64,000 nt of DNA from Paenibacillus tundrae. Its GTDB lineage: Bacteria > Bacillota > Bacilli > Paenibacillales > Paenibacillaceae. Made by a program: the position numbers and the translations under genes. Shown here in pieces: positions 46,459 to 53,504 of the stretch. A model generated the notes under the pieces. It saw only the letters and a list, made by a program, of their open reading frames with translations, was not told the DNA's origin and did no database searches. The stretch spans positions 494,337-558,336 of the forward strand of contig NZ_JAUSTI010000002.1 in assembly GCF_030812775.1 (NCBI RefSeq), read 5' to 3'. Positions within the stretch are counted from its first letter, which is position 1, and every line of letters begins with the position of its first letter.

Positions 46459-47460
46459 CTATCCTCCGATCTGCGACATATGCCGCAGCGTAGGTGTTCC
46501 GTCAATCTGCTGCCCTTTTAAGGCTTTTACCATGTCATGAGTTTCGGGTTTGGAGCCGAGCGCCTTGTAAAACAGATCCTGTACCGCCTTGTCGTCGCCA
46601 ACGAGCGGGCGAACATTGTACTCATCCGACCAATACAGACACGGTTTAATATTGCCGTCGGCTGTTAACCTGAGCCTGTTGCAGCTACCACAGAAATGAC
46701 TGCTGACCGGATGAATCAGACCAAATGTTCCGGCTGCTCCAGCGATTCGATAACTATCTGCCGGACCATTACCGTACACATCACCGCAGCTTTCGTAGTT
46801 CCATTTGTCACCACAAGTCTTCAGCACATGTTCAAGCGGCAAATAACTCGACTTCCAGTTGCCCCCACTATCACCGATGGGCATGTACTCAATAAATCGA
46901 ATATCAATCGGAGCCTCCAACGTCATGCGCAGAAAATCCTCAACCTCATCGTCATTTACACCTTTCATCAGTACAACATTTAGCTTGATGGGCTGAAATC
47001 CAGCCCTTTGACTGGCTTTGATGCCCTCCAGCACACGATCTACCTTGCCCCCTCGTGTAATACGCGCGAATCGCTCCGGCTTGAGCGAATCCAGGCTAAT
47101 GTTGACCCGAGTTAACCCCGCTGACTTAAGTCGATCTGCATAAGCTGCCAGATAGATGCCATTGGTTGTCAATGCGATATCCTCAATCCCTGGAATAGCG
47201 GATAACATCGCAATCAGTTGATCCAGCCCCTTACGAACCAGAGGTTCTCCCCCAGTCAAACGCAATTTCCGAATACCCAGTGGAGCAAGCGCCTTGACGA
47301 TCGACGTGATTTCTTCATAAGACAGGATTCGTTCCGTCGGTTCAAATTGCATCCCTTCTTCTGGCATGCAATATACACAACGCAGATTGCAACGATCTGT
47401 AACCGAAATCCGCAAGTAGTCATGAACTCTGCCAAACGGATCCATTAATTTTGATTCCAT
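46459..47460 (-). CDS. moaA: GTP 3',8-cyclase (molybdenum cofactor biosynthesis)
   Basis: 333 residues. The radical-SAM motif is CNLRCVYC, and the second cluster motif is CGSCNRLRLTADGNIKPC. It converts GTP to 3',8-cyclo-GTP, the first step of Moco synthesis, and ends in the conserved GG tail (MSQIGG). Placing moaA first in the nar operon couples cofactor supply to the molybdoenzyme. No other moa/moe genes occur here. The ATG at 47458-47460 has GGGAGG upstream; a partly self-complementary leader may mask that site. Confidence 0.95.
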   Translation of the reverse strand: MESKLMDPFGRVHDYLRISVTDRCNLRCVYCMPEEGMQFEPTERILSYEEITSIVKALAPLGIRKLRLTGGEPLVRKGLDQLIAMLSAIPGIEDIALTTNGIYLAAYADRLKSAGLTRVNISLDSLKPERFARITRGGKVDRVLEGIKASQRAGFQPIKLNVVLMKGVNDDEVEDFLRMTLEAPIDIRFIEYMPIGDSGGNWKSSYLPLEHVLKTCGDKWNYESCGDVYGNGPADSYRIAGAAGTFGLIHPVSSHFCGSCNRLRLTADGNIKPCLYWSDEYNVRPLVGDDKAVQDLFYKALGSKPETHDMVKALKGQQIDGTPTLRHMSQIGG

Positions 47461-47574
47461 ACACGTACCTCCCTTCTCTAGGATGCTGTCTTTATTCGGC
47501 TGAAGGAGGGAACTTGCTTCCTCTCATCAATTGTCATCTTGGTGCTAAATATAAGGATGTCTCGCTCGCCTAAC

Positions 47575-47590
47575 TGTGCAAAATATCACA
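47575..47590 (-). promoter_or_regulatory. Fnr-type box driving moaA-narGHJI-narK (one mismatch)
   Basis: Minus strand TGTGA-TATTTT-GCACA. A TATATT -10 (47549-47554) lies 31 bp from the box centre, matching class II spacing. Confidence 0.8.
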
Positions 47591-47692
47591 AGAAGTGAAA
47601 CATAACGCACACTTGCACATTTATAAAATCGCCGCAACCCCTTTCCAAACAGGATTCTCTTTTAAATAAGGCAAGATTATGACAATAGGAAA

Positions 47693-47708
47693 TGTGAGCC
47701 TGCTCACA
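47693..47708 (+). promoter_or_regulatory. Perfect Fnr-type box driving the DUF2249 operon
   Basis: TGTGA-GCCTGC-TCACA is exact. A consensus TATAAT -10 (47730-47735) lies 32 bp from the box centre, giving a box position near -41.5. Confidence 0.9.
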
Positions 47709-47776
47709 CAGCCCCTTCTTTTCGTTTTCTATAATCAAGTTGCAGCACCACACTAATCCACTTGGAGGAATGAATC

Positions 47777-48010
47777 ATGAACACATATGCAGCTACTATT
47801 AATGCTACTGAGTACCCACCTCATCTGAAACATAAAATCATTTTCGAAACGTTCGATCAATTACAACCGCAAGAAGCGATGCTACTTATTAACGATCACG
47901 ATCCGAAACCTTTACGCTTCCAGTTCCAATCTACACACCCTGAAGGCTTTGATTGGGAGTATATTGAACAAGGACCTACCACGTTCCAGGTCAAGATCAG
48001 CAAACGATAG
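47777..48010 (+). CDS. Small DUF2249 protein
   Basis: 77 residues. DUF2249 signatures are visible: KIIFETFDQLQPQEAMLLIN, DHDPKPLRFQF and FDWEYIEQGPTTFQVKI. DUF2249 proteins have a TusA-like fold; no reaction is established. The start has TTGGAGGAATGAATC before ATG. It is the first gene of a five-gene operon led by a perfect Fnr box. The next gene starts 17 bp downstream. A role in metal-centre or sulfur handling during anaerobic respiration is inference. Confidence 0.85.
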   Translation: MNTYAATINATEYPPHLKHKIIFETFDQLQPQEAMLLINDHDPKPLRFQFQSTHPEGFDWEYIEQGPTTFQVKISKR

Positions 48011-48027
48011 ATTGGAGATGAGCAGCC

Positions 48028-48402
48028 ATGCCGCAAGTTGACATCATAAATGACACTACACTTCGCATCACGCTTCGGCTGGAAGATGCGACGACCATGA
48101 TTCAGATGGCGCAACAGAATCAAGCGGAATATGCACAAGAAATCATTACGATTTATGAAAAAATGTCAGTCTTTGAATATACACACTTTTGTTTTTACGC
48201 TTATGACAGTGCAAGACTCTTTGAGCGATTGTTAGGTATGGATCCTAAGGCATATCTGTCCTTCTCTCTGGATGCGCCGGAATCATTCTTTTATGCGCTG
48301 TACGGCGGAATGGCTGCTCTCTATGAGTCATCACAATACTTGCTCCAACAGACCAATGTAGCGGGTACAGGATCGGATGTGAACGCACATGTCTCGAGCT
48401 AA
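48028..48402 (+). CDS. Hypothetical protein of the DUF2249 operon
   Basis: 124 residues, soluble, helical in its middle (RLEDATTMIQMAQQNQAEYAQ) and with an aromatic block (FEYTHFCFYAYDSARLFE). I do not recognise a family. It begins 17 bp after the first DUF2249 gene with GGAGATGAGCAGCC before its ATG, and its last codons overlap the next gene by 14 bp. The context suggests a joint role with the DUF2249 proteins. Confidence 0.7.
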   Translation: MPQVDIINDTTLRITLRLEDATTMIQMAQQNQAEYAQEIITIYEKMSVFEYTHFCFYAYDSARLFERLLGMDPKAYLSFSLDAPESFFYALYGGMAALYESSQYLLQQTNVAGTGSDVNAHVSS

Positions 48403-48994
48403 TGTCAATATTGTTGAATTGGATGTCCGGCCGCATTTAAGTAAAAAGCTGGAGCCCTTCCAACTTATTATGGATACGGTAAAAGGTCTTCAACCTGAGG
48501 ATGTGTTTGTACTTCATGCCCCATTTAAGCCAACGCCGCTACTTGGCATTCTCAAATTGAAAGGGTACTCCAACTCGTCTGAACGAATGAGCGCGGATCA
48601 CTGGGTCACCACTTTCGTTCACAAGAAAAACAAAAAAAGCGCAATAGCATTATCTGCGCAGCAGCTCGAGTCCGACAAACCAACTCTTGATATCTTGCTA
48701 GAATCAGACGAGGAAGCATGTCAAGGACGCCCTGAAGGAGTTACCTCTGCATTGGAAGTTGACGAACAGCCTAAGGCTGCATCCATAACGCTGGATAATC
48801 GGGGATTAGAACCGCCACAACCAATGATGCGTACACTTGCTGCACTCGAGCATTGCAAACCTGGAGATGTTATTCTCATTCACAATGATCGCGTTCCCGT
48901 GTTCTTAATTGAAGAGTTAAACAATCTGGGCTGTCTATATACGGTTGAGGATCAAGCGGATGGCACAGCGAAAGTGAGAATTGAAAAAGGGTAA
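48389..48994 (+). CDS. Two-domain DUF2249 protein
   Basis: 201 residues with two DUF2249/TusA-like domains. Domain 1 (~5-75): LDVRPHLSKKLEPFQLIMD and FVLHAPFKPTPLLGILKLKG. Domain 2 (~130-200): LDNRGLEPPQPMMRTLAALE and LIHNDRVPVFLIEELNNLG. An acidic ~50-residue linker joins them. The two domains are diverged, not a recent tandem copy. The start overlaps the previous gene and has only a weak ribosome site, implying translational coupling. The operon thus encodes three DUF2249 domains. Confidence 0.85.
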   Translation: MSRANVNIVELDVRPHLSKKLEPFQLIMDTVKGLQPEDVFVLHAPFKPTPLLGILKLKGYSNSSERMSADHWVTTFVHKKNKKSAIALSAQQLESDKPTLDILLESDEEACQGRPEGVTSALEVDEQPKAASITLDNRGLEPPQPMMRTLAALEHCKPGDVILIHNDRVPVFLIEELNNLGCLYTVEDQADGTAKVRIEKG

Positions 48995-49007
48995 GGAGGC
49001 GAGAGCC

Positions 49008-50240
49008 ATGTCCAGGTTGCCGTTTCTTTTTATCATCACGGGCATCTTCGGATTTGTTATGTATCACGCCTTCTCTGTGCTCTCGCTAACAGGCTGGCTT
49101 GGTGATGAATTAAGAGGCCCTGAAGGCTGGTTTCACGCTCACCTCTTTGTTCTGGGGTGGGCAACCATGCTTGCTATGGGTGCGATCTATCAATTGATTC
49201 ACGTAATTCTGCAATCTAATATCTACAGTCTGCTGCTGGGCTACTGTCATTACTTCTTCTTCACCATCGGGCTTACTGGTATGTTATATGGTTTTATCCG
49301 TGGAGATGTTCATTGGATTGCTGGTTCAGCTACGCTAGCCTTAATCGGTATTTTATTGTTCGGATGGAATATGGCGGTAACACTCTTCCGTGCTTCTCAG
49401 TGGAATCCGGTAACGATTAGTGCCGCCTGTTCTTGTCTGTATCTTGTTCTGACCGGACTTTCCGGTATGCTGATGGGATTGAATTTTGCTTTTGGGCAAT
49501 GGAACGGTCTCCATGAGCGATTGTTTGGAGCACATATTTGGATGGGAACCCTCGGCTGGTTCGGTATGTTGATTACTGGATTCAGCTATAAGATGTTACC
49601 TATGTTTTACCTATCCCATAATTACTCCATACGGCTGCAAAAGGTCGTCTTGTACTTGTGGAACGCAGCGGTAATCACGGGTGTAATTGCATTTCTGACA
49701 GGCATCAAAGACGGGTTACTCTGGTTCGCACTATTGCTTCTAAGTGCAGCAATGATCTGTTATGTGTATCACTTGGAACAGATTCAGGAGAAGCGACACA
49801 AAAAAAATCCCGGACCAGGTATTCGCTGGTCGGTGTATGTAAGCCGTGCTTTTGCCGTATATGTTATGGCATTGCTAATCTATTCAGCACAAGGAACGGA
49901 TCTGTTGCTCCATCCACGGGTAGTGCTGCTATCTGGATGGGTATATCTCGGAGGCTGGGTTTCACTCACGATATTAGGTTATGCTTCCAAAATCGTACCG
50001 TTTCTATGGTGGACACATAAGTATGGAAAGCAAGCTGGCAGACCTGGAGTACCCCTTATGTCTGGCATGCTGAGTGAACGCTACGTACAATGGGGAATCA
50101 TCGCTATGGTGGGCGGCAGTCTATTGCTGGTGAGTGGAATTTTAATAAATCTGGCAGAAGTAATGATGGTCGGAGGAACCATACTATCCCTGATTTCCAT
50201 TGCTTATATCGCAAATATAGCCTTAGTGTTTAAACGTTAA
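49008..50240 (+). CDS. Multi-helix membrane protein, COX1/NnrS-like
   Basis: 410 residues with about twelve hydrophobic segments, starting at the ATG 49008-49010 eight bases after GGAGG. The histidine-in-helix patterns WFHAHLFVLGWATMLAMGAIYQL and FGAHIWMGTLGWFGMLITGFSYKMLP resemble heme-copper oxidase subunit I-like and NnrS-like proteins. The full set of oxidase ligands and a subunit II partner are not evident, so I do not call it a terminal oxidase. It may bind heme or take part in NO tolerance (inference). It is 13 bp after the two-domain DUF2249 gene. Confidence 0.75.
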   Translation: MSRLPFLFIITGIFGFVMYHAFSVLSLTGWLGDELRGPEGWFHAHLFVLGWATMLAMGAIYQLIHVILQSNIYSLLLGYCHYFFFTIGLTGMLYGFIRGDVHWIAGSATLALIGILLFGWNMAVTLFRASQWNPVTISAACSCLYLVLTGLSGMLMGLNFAFGQWNGLHERLFGAHIWMGTLGWFGMLITGFSYKMLPMFYLSHNYSIRLQKVVLYLWNAAVITGVIAFLTGIKDGLLWFALLLLSAAMICYVYHLEQIQEKRHKKNPGPGIRWSVYVSRAFAVYVMALLIYSAQGTDLLLHPRVVLLSGWVYLGGWVSLTILGYASKIVPFLWWTHKYGKQAGRPGVPLMSGMLSERYVQWGIIAMVGGSLLLVSGILINLAEVMMVGGTILSLISIAYIANIALVFKR

Positions 50241-50265
50241 TTTGGAGGATTGGAGAGCGATAACC

Positions 50266-50565
50266 ATGGAACAAACAACCCAATTGTTAGAATGTCTGAA
50301 GGAAGTATACGACCCTGAGTTAGGTGTCAACATTGTTGATCTTGGACTTGTATATGAAGTACGTGAAGAACCGGGGCGTGTGCACGTACGAATGACTCTG
50401 ACCACCCCTGGTTGCCCACTGCATGATACGATTGTAGGCGCCGTGAAGTGGGTGTTACAAGAAAATACAGGCAAGACTGATATCGATGTACAAGTTGTAT
50501 GGGAGCCTAAATGGTCACCTCAGCTCATGTCTAAAGAAGCCAAAGAGATGTTAGGATATTTCTGA
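50266..50565 (+). CDS. DUF59/MIP18-family Fe-S assembly protein
   Basis: 99 residues. The family core DPELGVNIVDLGLVYEV is followed by the Cys motif TTPGCPLHDTIVGAV. SufT/MIP18 proteins help mature Fe-S proteins. Here it closes the Fnr-box-led DUF2249 operon, which supports a metal-centre assembly or repair theme (inference). The ATG at 50266-50268 is about ten bases after GGAG; an earlier TTG overlaps that site. Confidence 0.87.
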   Translation: MEQTTQLLECLKEVYDPELGVNIVDLGLVYEVREEPGRVHVRMTLTTPGCPLHDTIVGAVKWVLQENTGKTDIDVQVVWEPKWSPQLMSKEAKEMLGYF

Positions 50566-50596
50566 CATCGACTGATGTATTCATATCACAAAGAAA

Positions 50597-50642
50597 CGTA
50601 CTTAAGCTCTGTTCCTGCCAGAGACATAAGTACGCTTTTTGT
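50597..50642 (+). terminator. Terminator of the DUF2249 operon
   Basis: CGTACTTA pairs with TAAGTACG, with an inner CTCTG/CAGAG stem, followed by CTTTTTG. Confidence 0.88.
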
Positions 50643-50749
50643 TATTCTGTGATGATCAAGTTAGTTGTTTATACGTAATCAAATGCTTGGTGAGTCACTA
50701 CGATATACAGGTGTAATACACATCCTCTTAACGTGTTAACGCGTGCTTC

Positions 50750-51097
50750 CTATATATTTTGCCCGTAGGATTCGTTAGGCACCTTGTTTAGCGTTACAAA
50801 TAAACGAGTCTCACTGTTACCTGTATTATGGAAGGCAAATTCCGTCTCTCCTCCGCAGCAGATCACGTCCTCTTGCTTGACCTCCTGTTCAACTCCATCC
50901 AGAATCATCGTTCCTGTACCTTCAACCACCAGCAAGATAACATCTGTTCCTGGGTGTTTGTGCACCGGAAGCTTCTGACCTGGCAAGAAATGAAGTACAA
51001 ATGTGACACCACCATCGTGCCTGAATAACACCCGTTTCGTAAAACGCTCTGTACTAAATTCTTTTACGTCTTGCAATGATGTGATACTCATATTCAT
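50750..51097 (-). CDS. Small single-domain cupin
   Basis: 115 residues. The cupin core is FLPGQKLPVHKHPGTDVILLVVEG (His pair and downstream acidic/His positions) with ICCGGETEFAFHN as motif 2. Small cupins of this kind are common beside respiratory and NO-detoxification genes, but the reaction is unknown. A canonical TTGAT-N4-ATCAA box with a class II -10 lies upstream, so it should belong to the FNR/DNR-type regulon. Two in-frame ATGs (51097 and 51091) follow GGAGG at four and ten bases; either may be used. Confidence 0.85.
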   Translation of the reverse strand: MNMSITSLQDVKEFSTERFTKRVLFRHDGGVTFVLHFLPGQKLPVHKHPGTDVILLVVEGTGTMILDGVEQEVKQEDVICCGGETEFAFHNTGNSETRLFVTLNKVPNESYGQNI

Positions 51098-51156
51098 TCA
51101 TCCTCCTCTGTAATCTGTGATTACATTCATCATAACGTGCCATAGCCTGAAAATCC

Positions 51157-51170
51157 TTGATCTAAATCAA
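51157..51170 (-). promoter_or_regulatory. Perfect FNR/DNR-type box upstream of the small cupin
   Basis: TTGAT-CTAA-ATCAA is an exact E. coli FNR/Pseudomonas DNR-type palindrome. A TATGAT -10 (51129-51134, minus strand) lies 32 bp from its centre, as in class II promoters. Confidence 0.85.
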
Positions 51171-51244
51171 GAAATCCCAGGCTATGTGAATGACTATCCC
51201 GATCTTTAAGTCTGATCTTATTATAGGTATATAAAATTGAGACA

Positions 51245-52264
51245 TTATACGACTAACTGCCCTCGTTTATCTGCAAGATTAATGGTCGCCTCCACACCTG
51301 AATTAAATTCAAGAAAATCCTGTTCAACCCCATCGCTGAATATCACTCCATCTTCTGGCATCTGGGATACCATCCGTAAGGGTTGGTTCGCATGGATCTG
51401 TCCAAACACAACATTGGCAGCTGTTGTACGGCTAGGGAATGGCTCGCGCACAGTGAAGTAAAGGTAGGGTGCGTCCCAACCAAAATGCTCCATCCTTTTT
51501 TGTCCCCTATCCATTGTCGTTAATTCATCGTTTATGTTCATATGTTGCCAAGCCTCCGAGTTTACAATGCCAGTCGCACCTGCCAGCACACTTTTGAACC
51601 AGCCCGTAGAGCCCATCCCTGTGGATACGATCACACCACTAGAGGATTGCCGTTCTACGGCTGAACCAAATTGCACTTCGTAACGAGCAGACACATGTGT
51701 CTTTCGACCAATAAACAGATCGTTGACCCCGTAGAGATACTGACCATCATTCAGTTCAACTTTGGCAATCGTAACTTCTTTCAGTGAACGCCGTCTACGC
51801 ATCACATCAGGAATAATAAAGCGCAGATCCTCTACTGTAAAAGGAAGCAACACCCCATCCCAGCGCATGGGATCAGGGTTAACCCCAATAAGCGGCTGTT
51901 CTGATACATATTTAAGTGTATTTGCAACAAGACCGTCCTGACCAACAACAACGATAATATCCTGTTTACCAAATATAAAATTGGGCACATGCTCCCGATC
52001 TATCGTTTGAACTCTTCCGAGCGAACCAAGAATTTGTTGCGCTTGCTTTACGGATTCCCGATAACAAGCATCCTCTGCAATATAATCATTAAAGTCTGCT
52101 CCTAGCCGTTCAATATAGAACTGTGCCTGCTGCACCGTATTATAACGAACGATCAACTCCTCCAGCCGTGTTCGTCGTTTAATCAAAACAAGTTTGTGTT
52201 CCGTTAGTCGATGCTCTTCCGTCACTGGCATGGATGCTGACTTTTCAGTTGCTGATCGTCTCAT
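51245..52264 (-). CDS. NAD kinase-like protein
   Basis: 339 residues. The NAD/diacylglycerol-kinase fold is suggested by VVVGQDGLVANTLKYV (108-111 G-Q-D-G in place of the usual GGDG), YGVNDLFIGRKTHVSARYEV and SSGVIVSTGMGSTGW (like GVIVSTPTGSTAY of NAD kinases). The catalytic Asp (D110) is kept, but the Gly-rich loop and the TGSTAY motif are altered. An N-terminal ~95-residue helical part is extra. Its ATG overlaps the stop of the SPFH gene (52261-52264), so the pair is coupled. It may bind NAD(P) or ATP without the housekeeping NAD kinase activity. Confidence 0.8.
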   Translation of the reverse strand: MRRSATEKSASMPVTEEHRLTEHKLVLIKRRTRLEELIVRYNTVQQAQFYIERLGADFNDYIAEDACYRESVKQAQQILGSLGRVQTIDREHVPNFIFGKQDIIVVVGQDGLVANTLKYVSEQPLIGVNPDPMRWDGVLLPFTVEDLRFIIPDVMRRRRSLKEVTIAKVELNDGQYLYGVNDLFIGRKTHVSARYEVQFGSAVERQSSSGVIVSTGMGSTGWFKSVLAGATGIVNSEAWQHMNINDELTTMDRGQKRMEHFGWDAPYLYFTVREPFPSRTTAANVVFGQIHANQPLRMVSQMPEDGVIFSDGVEQDFLEFNSGVEATINLADKRGQLVV

Positions 52265-53301
52265 CGCCCTCTCCCCCCTTGCTCTCTATTCGAGTTAGAC
52301 ATCAAACCTTGCAGTAAATCAGGTGAGATATTCAGTTGTCCGATCTTACCTGCATTCTCCGCCAGTTCCTGGAATGCAATTGCAATGAGTTTATCCGAAT
52401 TCATCCCCATATTCGCCATGGCCTGCAGAACGGTCGGTTCTACATCCTGCAACGACTTCATCACAGCTGCCATCTCATAAGCTTTGGCATCTGCTTCTGC
52501 ATTCCGATTGGCAATCGTCAGCTCAATCAGCTGTTGTTTTCGTTCCTCCATCGCTGTATTGAATTGGAGCTGCTCCTGCTCCATCTCATTTTGCTTTTGT
52601 TTGATGGAGCGTTCTGCCTGCAATTGCGTTTCTCGAATTTGCCGCTTTTTGGATTCAACTGCGATTTCCGTATTCAGTTCGTTTTCCTTCACCTTACGCT
52701 CCTGCTCGATGGACGCATTACGGCGCACATATAATGCTTCATCAGCCTGACGCAAAATTTCTTCCCGAGCCTGCGCTTCCAGCGCACGCATCGTTTCTTT
52801 GTTAGGCAAAATCGCCAGAATCGATAAACTCATCAGCTCTACGCCCAGCTTCTCCAGTTCTTGGCTCTGTGCAACCTCACGTTTCATACTCGTTACAAGC
52901 CGTTCGCTGGATTGAATGGCTTCCTTCAATGGCATTTGTTCCAGATGCTTCTTGGTCAAGACTTTGGCAATCGTGATTACACGTTGATCAAGCTTACCAG
53001 GATCATCTGAGATGTACTGATTTTTCCGTAAGTTATACGTATAATTCAAGCTTTGTGTAATTTTCATGTAGTCCACAATACGGTAGCTAAGTTGCCCCTG
53101 AACCGTTACGGTCTGATAATCTGCAGTTATTTCTTCGAACATGAAAGGCACTTCGACAGACGATACAGGTAAAACGACAACCGAAGTGGTCGGTTCATAA
53201 TAGGTGAAGGATAAACCTACGCCTTGACGCTGTACCTGACCGTTCTTCACTTTCATCACATATTCACTTGGCTGAAATTTTACAAATCGAAATCCGAACA
53301 T
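52261..53301 (-). CDS. SPFH/band 7 (flotillin-like) protein
   Basis: 346 residues. The SPFH domain covers ~1-185 (ITADYQTVTVQGQLSYRIVDY, LEKLGVELMSLSILAI). A long charged coiled coil follows (~185-290, EEILRQADEALYVRRNASIEQER onward), and the C-terminal end is Gly/Arg-rich. There is no strong N-terminal membrane helix, so association with membranes may be peripheral. It forms a two-gene, overlapping operon with the NAD-kinase-like protein. An inverted repeat, TTATC-GAAAT-GATAA, lies at 53338-53352 upstream and could be an operator. Confidence 0.85.
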   Translation of the reverse strand: MFGFRFVKFQPSEYVMKVKNGQVQRQGVGLSFTYYEPTTSVVVLPVSSVEVPFMFEEITADYQTVTVQGQLSYRIVDYMKITQSLNYTYNLRKNQYISDDPGKLDQRVITIAKVLTKKHLEQMPLKEAIQSSERLVTSMKREVAQSQELEKLGVELMSLSILAILPNKETMRALEAQAREEILRQADEALYVRRNASIEQERKVKENELNTEIAVESKKRQIRETQLQAERSIKQKQNEMEQEQLQFNTAMEERKQQLIELTIANRNAEADAKAYEMAAVMKSLQDVEPTVLQAMANMGMNSDKLIAIAFQELAENAGKIGQLNISPDLLQGLMSNSNREQGGRGR

Positions 53302-53337
53302 GGTTCATTCCCCATTTCCAATAAAGTCATAATGATA

Positions 53338-53352
53338 TTATCGAAATGATAA
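53338..53352. promoter_or_regulatory. Inverted repeat upstream of the SPFH gene
   Basis: TTATC-GAAAT-GATAA, 37 bp upstream of the start codon. The half-sites recall GATAA elements of Fur-like sites, but the spacing does not fit; the binding protein is unknown. Confidence 0.35.
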
Positions 53353-53456
53353 CAAACAAATTCGTTAATGTCAATATGACAATAATGAATTTTAATTTCT
53401 TTTTTTTTCGATATATGAAGGTACATCATGAAAGAGATAGAGAACAATTTTCTGTA

Positions 53457-53487
53457 CAAAAAAAGATCGAGTCTTATGACCCGATCT
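53457..53487 (-). terminator. Terminator of the GH53 gene
   Basis: AGATCGAGTC pairs with GACCCGATCT with a TTAT loop, followed on the minus strand by seven T. Confidence 0.85.
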
Positions 53488-53504
53488 CTCCTTCTTACAT
53501 GTTA

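Larger units (their letters stand above)
47461..47776. other. Divergent regulatory region between moaA-nar and the DUF2249 operon
   Basis: 316 bp without a gene, holding two Fnr-type boxes that point outward (47575-47590 for moaA, 47693-47708 for the DUF2249 operon) and their -10 hexamers. On the minus strand, CCTCCTTC (47502-47509) can pair with GAAGGGAGG (47468-47476), which covers the moaA ribosome site. Confidence 0.75.

Noticed and set aside
46371..46505. Longer narG reading starting inside moaA
   Set aside because: The added 45 residues are unlike NarG, and a strong GGGAGGAC site precedes the ATG at 46370.
49008..50240. Calling this gene a functional cbb3 or NO reductase catalytic subunit
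   Set aside because: Only part of the His pattern is seen, and no partner cytochrome c or subunit II gene is nearby.
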